Part shown: positions 6,347 to 12,128 of the stretch, piece after piece
How positions within the stretch are numbered: the first letter of the stretch is position 1
Layout: the number at the start of each line of letters is the position of its first letter
Source: a virus
Strand: one strand, 5' to 3'
IMG/VR virus record: IMGVR_UViG_3300045978_000294
Coordinates: 1 to 30,200 of that record
DNA: 30,200 bases
Made by a program: the position numbers and the translations under genes
The notes under the pieces: model-generated
What the model was told of the DNA's origin: nothing
Database searches by the model: none
What the model saw: only the letters and a program-made list of their open reading frames with translations

Positions 6347-7348
6347 ATGACGGTTGCTCTCGAAACCCAGGCCATGCACGGCGGGCCGCCGCAGTCGCTC
6401 CTGTCGCCACCGGGGATTGCGCACCTGCGCCGGCTGGTGACCCAGCAGCGCGCCTCGCAGCTCTATACGCATGCCACCCTGCTGCGCGAGCAGTGGCTGG
6501 AAATCGATAATCTCTGGCTGCGTGTCGCAGAGCAGTATATGGGCGCGGTGATGGATCTGACCAGTCGCGGCCTGACGTTGACCATTCCCTCCCTCGGCGT
6601 TGCCGCCTCGCAGTATCAGGCGATTAACCGCATGGACCCGGCGACCACGGACATGCGGGCTTCTGCGGCGGGCAACAATCAGCGCTTGCGCGTCACGCCG
6701 CGTCTCGTGCCCTTGCCGTTTGCCTTCGAAGACTACGAGTTTGACATTACCGAACTCGAAGCCGTGCAGCGCCTGGGGGGCACGCTTGATACGGCCTACG
6801 CCGAAGAAGCGCAGCGCTCGGTCGCTGAAACGTTTGAGTCCTGGCTCGTCAACGGGGCGCCGGACTACTCCGTCGACGGCAATACGATCTATGGCTACCG
6901 CACGCACCCGAACCGGATCATTGGGACAGGCACGTCCTGGGCCACCGCGACCAATATCTACCCCACGATCCACAAAATGTTTACGGACATGATCACGATC
7001 AATCGTCCAGGTCCCTATGGTTTATACATGAATGTCGCCCAGTTCGGACAGCTGCATGCGGAACAAGGCGTGGATCGCGCCTGGAACGTCTATCGCCGCA
7101 TTGTCGAATCCTTCCCGCAGATCCAGTCCATCAAACCATCCTTTGCCGTGCCTGCTGGTGAGCTGGTGCTGGTCGAGCTGCAACGGCGGACGGTCGATGT
7201 GGCCATCAAGATGGACCCGGCTAACGTACCCTGGGAAGGCATGGGCGGCCTGGTCCAGCATGTGCGGGTCCTGGGATCGGTTGTGCCGCGCGTCAAGGCC
7301 GACGGCGAAAATAAGACGGGTGTTGTCCACTACACCGGTGTGGCATAG
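6347..7348 (+). CDS. Major capsid protein (HK97-type expected)
   Basis: 333 aa, ATG after AAGGAG. The call rests on position (protease, decoration, then this, then connectors), size and composition. The N-terminal region is helical (RASQLYTHATLLREQWLEID). Later parts show beta-rich segments typical of an HK97 fold, such as RGLTLTIPSLGV, LVPLPFAFEDYEFDI and a C-terminal VQHVRVLGSVVPRVKA. A helix near residues 145-168 (AYAEEAQRSVAETFESWLVNG) could be the spine helix. No N-terminal delta domain of usual HK97 length is obvious, in keeping with a separately encoded scaffold in the upstream gene. Confidence 0.82.
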   Translation: MTVALETQAMHGGPPQSLLSPPGIAHLRRLVTQQRASQLYTHATLLREQWLEIDNLWLRVAEQYMGAVMDLTSRGLTLTIPSLGVAASQYQAINRMDPATTDMRASAAGNNQRLRVTPRLVPLPFAFEDYEFDITELEAVQRLGGTLDTAYAEEAQRSVAETFESWLVNGAPDYSVDGNTIYGYRTHPNRIIGTGTSWATATNIYPTIHKMFTDMITINRPGPYGLYMNVAQFGQLHAEQGVDRAWNVYRRIVESFPQIQSIKPSFAVPAGELVLVELQRRTVDVAIKMDPANVPWEGMGGLVQHVRVLGSVVPRVKADGENKTGVVHYTGVA

Positions 7349-7360
7349 GAAGGGGGACCT

Positions 7361-7585
7361 GTGAGTGAAACGATTGGGCCGCATCGCTTGAAGAGTCCGC
7401 TGTCGCGCCTGGAGACGGACGCTGAGGGCAAGCCAGTCACGAAGCAGTATCAGACGGGTGAGGTGATCACGCCGACGGAGGCAGAGCTGAAGGCCTTTGG
7501 GGATCGCCTGGAGCCGGTGACAGACGCGTCAGCCCCAGCAGAGGAACCGCCTGCGGAAGAACCGGCGCCCAGAAGCCGCCGCTAG
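7361..7585 (+). CDS. Small capsid-neighbour protein sharing a domain with the upstream regulator
   Basis: 74 aa, GTG start after AAGGGGG. Residues 6-53 (GPHRLKSPLSRLE through DRLEPV) are a compact domain with a TGEVITPTEAELKAF core. It aligns without gaps to residues 314-361 of the regulator at 2978, with 27 of 48 identical. The C-terminal 20 residues are a low-complexity Glu/Pro/Ala tail ending RSRR. Small proteins with a GD/EVI...TEAEAxxL pattern are common just after capsid genes in siphoviruses; their role is unknown to me. It may be a connector accessory. The shared domain is the main point of interest. Confidence 0.6.
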   Translation: MSETIGPHRLKSPLSRLETDAEGKPVTKQYQTGEVITPTEAELKAFGDRLEPVTDASAPAEEPPAEEPAPRSRR

Positions 7586-7593
7586 GAGTCCCT

Positions 7594-7950
7594 ATGCCGC
7601 AACGTGTCAGCGACGCCGAGGTGCGCGTTATCTTTCCCACGACGCTGCCGACGCTGCAGCCGTTTATCGAGACGGCGAGTGTCTACGTCGATACGCATCT
7701 GGCTGGGACGGGGACAGCAGAGCCCGTGCTGAAAGAGATTGAACGCTATCTGAGCGCCCACTTCGCCTGCTTCGCGGACCCCCGCGCCCTGAGCGTTGCG
7801 GACGGCGATACCAGCGTGACACTGCAACGCGGCCAGGCGGGACAAGGATTGCACGCGACGCAGTACGGGCAGGCCGCGCTGGCGCTCGATGGCACGGGGA
7901 CGCTGCTGGCGCTCGGCACCAAGAAGCGGATGGTGATCAAGCTCTACTGA
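7594..7950 (+). CDS. Head-tail connector (adaptor)
   Basis: 118 aa, ATG after AGGAG. The N-terminal half is helical and has the gp6/DUF4054-like adaptor layout: RVSDAEVRVIFPT, then PFIETASVYVDTHLAG, then LKEIERYLSAHFA. The C-terminal half is beta-like, with YGQAALALDGTGTL. Adaptors of this kind form a dodecameric ring under the portal. It is the first of a run of connector/neck genes (7594-9036), in the usual order. Confidence 0.68.
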   Translation: MPQRVSDAEVRVIFPTTLPTLQPFIETASVYVDTHLAGTGTAEPVLKEIERYLSAHFACFADPRALSVADGDTSVTLQRGQAGQGLHATQYGQAALALDGTGTLLALGTKKRMVIKLY

Positions 7951-7960
7951 GGGGTCCCCT

Positions 7961-8302
7961 ATGCTCTCGCAACTGGTGATGGACCAGCTCGGCTGGCACG
8001 CGCGGCAGATGTATGGCGGGCTCATGGAGTCGGTCACCTACCGGCACCGCAGCGCCCCGAACGCCACGCCGACGCTGTACACGGTCTGCGCGCGTCTCAA
8101 GCACTACCGCGCCAACGAGATCGACCTGGAGCAGATCCTGCGCAACGACCTGGAGCTGCGCCTTCAGACGTCTCTGGTCACCTGGACGCCGACGCGCTAT
8201 GACGATGTCGCGCGCGCGGATGGCACGACGTGGCAGGTGCTGAACATCCTGGGAGGTCCTGGTCATCCCTGGTACAGGATGCAGGTGAGGCAGGTGGGCT
8301 GA
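7961..8302 (+). CDS. Head closure / neck protein
   Basis: 113 aa, ATG at 7961 preceded by a GAGGGG-type site. It has an N-terminal helix (LVMDQLGWHARQMYGGLM), then a strand-rich part (VTYRHRS, LYTVCARLKHY, ADGTTWQVLNILGG) ending in HPWYRMQVRQVG. Length and location between adaptor and the gp10-like protein match head-tail stopper proteins. I see no diagnostic motif, so the role is assigned by order. Its TGA overlaps the next ATG (TGATG). Confidence 0.55.
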   Translation: MLSQLVMDQLGWHARQMYGGLMESVTYRHRSAPNATPTLYTVCARLKHYRANEIDLEQILRNDLELRLQTSLVTWTPTRYDDVARADGTTWQVLNILGGPGHPWYRMQVRQVG

Positions 8303-8529
8303 TGCACGTGGGAGAACCGCTCAAGCCGACGGATCGCTATGTGCTCTTGCGTGAGGGTATTCCCTGCTTCACGACATCGCGCAAGAAAGACCTGGTACCC
8401 TATTTGTGGGGACGCATCCTACGGAGTGCTCCGCACGCCCCGGCGCGGTATGTGGTCCTGGACTATGAGGTGCCATACGTCGTCGATACGGCGAATGTTG
8501 ATGCGTTTGTGGCAGCGTTACCGGAGTAA
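8302..8529 (+). CDS. Small neck-region protein of unknown function
   Basis: 75 aa from the ATG at 8302, which overlaps the previous stop, so translation is probably coupled. The sequence (YVLLREGIPCFTTSRKKDLV, then YVVLDYEVPYVVDTANVDAF) looks like a small alpha/beta domain. No family is recognised. Its position among neck genes suggests a minor connector or assembly factor. Confidence 0.5.
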   Translation: MHVGEPLKPTDRYVLLREGIPCFTTSRKKDLVPYLWGRILRSAPHAPARYVVLDYEVPYVVDTANVDAFVAALPE

Positions 8530-8532
8530 CCC

Positions 8533-9036
8533 ATGGCTGAGTCCTTCATCACCTACAAGCTGACCGTCCCACGTATCCCGCTCCTCGATCCCGCGCAACG
8601 GCGCCAGGTCCTGACGCGGGAAGCCGCTATGGCCGTGCGACAGATTGTCGAAGCGGTGGCCAGCGAAGCGCGCGAGCGTACACCGGTGAACACGGGAATA
8701 CTGCGGGCCTCGATTGGCACGGATGTCTCCCTGGGCACCGCGGCTGGCGTGCTGGTGCGCGGCAGCGTCTTTACCGGGTCGCAGGCGCCCTACGCGCCGT
8801 ATGTGGAAGAGGGGACGGCGCCGCACTGGGCGCCCATCGGCCCGCTCAAGCTCTGGGCCAGGCGGGTCCTTGGCAACGAACGGGCGGCCTATGCCGTGCA
8901 GCGCGCCATCGCCAGGCGGGGCACACGCGGCCGGCATATGTTCCGGGATGCCATGGCGGCAGTCAGACCACGCATGGAAGGGATACTCAGGCAGGCCATA
9001 GAGCGGGCCGCCAGGATACTTCAGGGGGGCACATGA
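8533..9036 (+). CDS. HK97 gp10-like neck / tail-completion protein
   Basis: 167 aa. It contains the signature of the HK97 gp10 family: RTPVNTGILRASI (the TPVxTGxLRxSI block) and QAPYAPYVEEGTAPHWAP (YAxxVEEGTxPH). These proteins join the head connector to the tail terminator. The family is usually 110-170 aa and the length fits. The C-terminal region is rich in Arg and Ala and helical. The last codons overlap the next gene by 4 nt (ATGA). Confidence 0.85.
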   Translation: MAESFITYKLTVPRIPLLDPAQRRQVLTREAAMAVRQIVEAVASEARERTPVNTGILRASIGTDVSLGTAAGVLVRGSVFTGSQAPYAPYVEEGTAPHWAPIGPLKLWARRVLGNERAAYAVQRAIARRGTRGRHMFRDAMAAVRPRMEGILRQAIERAARILQGGT

Positions 9037-9380
9037 GCGATACCGAGATGATAGACGGCTATGCCATTGTCGAATTGATGGGTCATCAGACCATCGCCGG
9101 TCACGTCATGACAGCGGTGCTCGGGAGTACGGTCATGCTCCGGGTGGATGTGCCAGCACGCGGTGAGCACCTCGGCTTCACGCGGTATTACGGCATGAGT
9201 GCGCTCTACAGCCTGACCCTGGTCTCGGAAGAGGTCATGCTCGCCGCGCTTGACGAGCTGCACCCGCGACCCGTGACGGTGTACATGCCGCGCTTGTTAC
9301 CCCCGAAGGAAGAGACGTCCTATGCGGCCAACGTCTATGAGTATCGCGATGAGCACGAGGACGACAGCGATGCCCCTTGA
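9033..9380 (+). CDS. Conserved small protein (MGH...AGxV / YYG family), unknown function
   Basis: 115 aa, beginning on an ATGA overlap. The core has the pattern YAIVELMGHQTIAGHV, then VMLRVDVPA, then FTRYYGMSALYSLTLVSEEV. I recall this arrangement (E-x-MGH-x-x-xAG, LRVDVP, YYGxSA-Y-LT) from small uncharacterised proteins scattered through phages, plasmids and bacterial chromosomes; it was not searched. The acidic C-terminus (DEHEDDSDAP) is variable-looking. It sits between neck and tail-terminator genes, not a usual structural slot, so it could be a moron. Confidence 0.55.
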   Translation: MSDTEMIDGYAIVELMGHQTIAGHVMTAVLGSTVMLRVDVPARGEHLGFTRYYGMSALYSLTLVSEEVMLAALDELHPRPVTVYMPRLLPPKEETSYAANVYEYRDEHEDDSDAP

Positions 9381-10296
9381 TGCCATCCTGCAGGCGCTCC
9401 TGACGCCACTGCAGGCGATCCCTGCCATCGGCCAGGTCTACCCCTACGAGCGGATTGCCCTTGAGCCGACGACACTCAATGGCACGATCGGTCCGCTGCC
9501 AGCGCTGCGCTACTGGTGCCTGTCACGCGCCGGCACCACGGAAGTCTGGCGCACCAACGGCACTGTCGAGCGTCTGCACCGGTTGCGGCTCACGGGTTTT
9601 CTGGCCCTGGATGATCCGGCCGCCTCGGAGCGCGTCATGCAGGATCTGCTGGACGAGGTGCAGGCCGCGTTGTCGCAGGTGGTGACCATTCCGGGCAGCG
9701 CCGAGTATGTCAGCGCGCCACTGCTCGAGCGGCAGGAACCACGGCGACTGGCCGACACGGTGGATGCGCATGTGAGTGAGACGTTCATCGCCGTATCGGA
9801 GTATCTGGAGGTTGCGCCAGCGGCCAACCCCGATGCAACGATCACCACGTACCGCGCCCTGGGCGACTGGCTGGTCGCGCAACTCGGAACCATTCCGGAT
9901 ATCGGCCTGGTGCATCCCTACGAGCGCCTGATTGTCGAGCCGGATCTGGCTCCCGGCGTGTTTGGCGAGACGCAGCAGGTGCGCGCCTGGACGCTGACGC
10001 GGCACAGCATCCTGCCCGAGCGGCTGCCTGGGATCACGCAGCGTGCGCAGGACCGTCTTGTCTTGCGGGGATATATGAGCGTGGACGATACGCAGGCCTC
10101 CGAACTGGCCTTCCAGGATCTGCTCGAAGCCGTGGCGACCACGCTGCGGCCGATGCATACAGTGGGGAGTTTTGACCGCGTCGGACCCCTGACGATTGAG
10201 CAGGTCGGGCACGTGCGGCTCGGCCAGACCCATCTCTGTCATGCGGCGCAGTGCACCTTGCCTGTGGAAGCCTGGTCGCTGGCGCTGACTGCGTAA
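9370..10296 (+). CDS. Tail-terminator-like protein with tandemly duplicated domain
   Basis: 308 aa; the ATG at 9370 overlaps the preceding gene by 11 nt. Two homologous halves are visible. Residues ~5-145 and ~160-300 each contain IPxIGxVxPYER, EP, RxWxLxR, a basic R-L-x-L-x-G stretch, DDxxASE and QDLL(D/E)xV. Each half is about 140 aa, the usual size of a single tail terminator such as lambda gpU. The slot between the neck protein and the tail tube is the terminator's. The duplicated form is unusual: a ring of three double subunits could replace six single ones, which is inference. Confidence 0.65.
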   Translation: MPLDAILQALLTPLQAIPAIGQVYPYERIALEPTTLNGTIGPLPALRYWCLSRAGTTEVWRTNGTVERLHRLRLTGFLALDDPAASERVMQDLLDEVQAALSQVVTIPGSAEYVSAPLLERQEPRRLADTVDAHVSETFIAVSEYLEVAPAANPDATITTYRALGDWLVAQLGTIPDIGLVHPYERLIVEPDLAPGVFGETQQVRAWTLTRHSILPERLPGITQRAQDRLVLRGYMSVDDTQASELAFQDLLEAVATTLRPMHTVGSFDRVGPLTIEQVGHVRLGQTHLCHAAQCTLPVEAWSLALTA

Positions 10297-10312
10297 TGAA
10301 GGAGGCAACGGC

Positions 10313-11500
10313 ATGGCGGCACCGCCAAGTGTGACAAGCATAGGCTATCTGACGCGGATCGGCGTAGGAGAGGAGGCGGATTACGGCGTGCCGATTCTCA
10401 CCACGCAGGTGCTCCCGAGCGTCTCTGAATCGCTCAATGATGTGTATGCAGAAATTCCGGACCTGTCCCTGCAGGGCTCGCCGATTGTCGATACGCCAGA
10501 GAAGGGGAACTTTAGCGCCACCGGCGATGTCGTGGTGCCGATGCGCTACCTCAATGAGTTTGTCCTGCTCAAGCACTTCTTTGGCGACTTCGCGGCCGGC
10601 CGCTATGACCTGGTGCCATCCCTCCAGGGCAAGGCCATTACCGTGGCCATTGACAAGCAGGTGCTAGGGGTCTGGGAGTATCCAGGCACAAAAGCCACGC
10701 AGATTGTCTGGACCTCAAACGCTGATGGCGTGCAGCTCCAGACCTCGATGATTCCCGGCGCCTTGAACCTGAATTCGTCGCTCAACACGTCGGGCCATCT
10801 CACCACGCTGGTGCAGGATGCGCGCCTGCTCCTGCATCATCATCTGGTCCTGATGGTGGGCACACAAGATCATGCCCTGGCCTTGCCGGCCGATGATCTC
10901 TGCGTCAGCGAGCTGACCCTGACCCTGGGACGCCCGATGGCGACCGATTATACCAACTGTTCGCAAAACCCGATGGAGCCCATTGAAAACGATTTCCTGA
11001 ATTTCCGTCTGGCGGTGACGTTTCCCAGGTTCCGCACGGAGGAAGAGCAAATCATCACCTGGCGCCAGAACTACACGCGCTTACATGCCTCGCTCGCCTA
11101 TACGCACCCGGTCAATGGCCGCACGAAAACTATCATTATCCCGAACCTGGTGTTCGTGACCGCGACCGCGCCGACCACCGGCCCTGGACCGCGCGTACTC
11201 TCGGCAGAGGCCTCGATTAGCCAGGGGAAAGATGTCACCACATCGGACCAGGTGAGTTTTCAGGCCAGCGACCGCTCGATCAACCTCACCGGCGGGGCGT
11301 TCCCGGCGCTCTATCCTGGTGCCACGGTCACCGTCAGCGGCGCGGCCACGGCGGGCAACAACGGCGCGTTTGTCGTGGCCACCTGGGCGCCGGCGAAGAT
11401 GACCCTGACGGCTGACGCCACCACGATTGTTGACGAAGCCGTAGGCGCCACGGTCACGGTGAGTACGAGTAATCCCCCGCTGTTCATGCTTGAAACCTAG
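10313..11500 (+). CDS. Major tail (tube) protein with C-terminal appended domain
   Basis: 395 aa, ATG after AAGGAGG. The first ~290 residues have the layout of a phage tail tube protein: opening GYLTRIGVGEEADYGVP, STGD-like FSATGDVVVPMRY, then long strand-rich stretches and PMEPIENDFLNFRLAVTFPR. Subunits of this type stack as hexameric rings to form the tube. Residues ~295-395 look like an added beta domain (RSINLTGGAFPALYPGATVTVSGA, GNNGAFVVATW), as seen on other tail tube proteins, exposed on the tail surface. Followed after 13 nt by the Glu-Pro microprotein. Confidence 0.75.
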   Translation: MAAPPSVTSIGYLTRIGVGEEADYGVPILTTQVLPSVSESLNDVYAEIPDLSLQGSPIVDTPEKGNFSATGDVVVPMRYLNEFVLLKHFFGDFAAGRYDLVPSLQGKAITVAIDKQVLGVWEYPGTKATQIVWTSNADGVQLQTSMIPGALNLNSSLNTSGHLTTLVQDARLLLHHHLVLMVGTQDHALALPADDLCVSELTLTLGRPMATDYTNCSQNPMEPIENDFLNFRLAVTFPRFRTEEEQIITWRQNYTRLHASLAYTHPVNGRTKTIIIPNLVFVTATAPTTGPGPRVLSAEASISQGKDVTTSDQVSFQASDRSINLTGGAFPALYPGATVTVSGAATAGNNGAFVVATWAPAKMTLTADATTIVDEAVGATVTVSTSNPPLFMLET

Positions 11501-11513
11501 AAAGGAGCCAGTC

Positions 11514-11624
11514 ATGTCTGAAGAACCAGAACCGGTCCCAGTCCCCGAGCCCGAGCCAGAGCCAGAGGCCGAGCCCGAACCCGAACCCGAGCCCGAGCCA
11601 GACGCAGTCGCCACCCCGAGCTGA
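11514..11624 (+). CDS. Glu-Pro repeat microprotein (36 aa)
   Basis: The ATG at 11514 follows a strong AAAGGAG site. The protein is MSEEPEPVPVPEPEPE..., about nine EP dipeptides broken once by EA, ending DAVATPS. It is extremely acidic and would be an extended, stiff polypeptide. It fits neatly between the tail tube stop and the next start, each about a dozen nt away, which supports real translation. An alternative is a remnant of a C-terminal extension of the tube gene. Function unknown; a charged spacer or assembly aid is possible. Confidence 0.55.
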   Translation: MSEEPEPVPVPEPEPEPEAEPEPEPEPEPDAVATPS

Positions 11625-11635
11625 GAGACAGAGCC

Positions 11636-12127
11636 ATGGCCGCACCGGTGTATGTTCTCCTCGAGACGCCGATCCTGTTTGCGGATAGTGCGCAAACGCC
11701 GAACGTGCAGTTCACCCTGAGCGCCCTGGCGAGCCTGGCCGGCCGGGTCTCGGCCCAGTATGACCGTGGCGCCGCGGCGCATGCCGGGTGGTACGAGTGG
11801 CGTTTTTCCTGCCAGCTTACCGGCACCAACGTCGTCGGGGCAGCCGTCGAGCTGTACATCGCGACCAGTGATGGCGCTGCCATGGATGGACAGGTAGGCA
11901 CTGTCGATGCGGCCCTGGCAACGGACAAGCGCAACAATCTCCGACCCATGGGGACGCTCGTGGTCGACCAGGTCACGACGAACGTGACCATGACAGCGTC
12001 GGGCGAAATCTACCTGCCGCAACGCTATCTCAGCGTGGCAGTCTGGAATGCGACCACGCTGCCGTTCAAAACCGATACCGCAGTACACCGCCTGACGCTG
12101 ACGCCGTTCGCAGAACAGGCGGGTTAA
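11636..12127 (+). CDS. Tail-associated beta-rich protein, unknown function
   Basis: 163 aa, ATG at 11636 after a weak GAGAGACAGAG stretch. The sequence is almost entirely predicted strand: YVLLETPILFADSAQTPNV, WYEWRFSCQLTGTNVVG, VELYIATSDGA, ISLPQ-like IYLPQRYLSVAVWNATTLPF. This looks like a single jelly-roll or Ig-like unit. Similar small proteins occur beside LamG-containing tail genes in other phages, as far as I recall. It probably decorates the tail or belongs to the tail assembly group; the exact role is unknown. Confidence 0.5.
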   Translation: MAAPVYVLLETPILFADSAQTPNVQFTLSALASLAGRVSAQYDRGAAAHAGWYEWRFSCQLTGTNVVGAAVELYIATSDGAAMDGQVGTVDAALATDKRNNLRPMGTLVVDQVTTNVTMTASGEIYLPQRYLSVAVWNATTLPFKTDTAVHRLTLTPFAEQAG

Positions 12128-12128
12128 C

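Noticed and set aside
5873-6973. Long minus-strand ORF of 366 aa opposite decoration and capsid genes
   Set aside because: It is composed mainly of Arg/Gly/His-rich sequence typical of antisense reading of GC-rich genes, has no family pattern, and lies opposite well-supported head genes.
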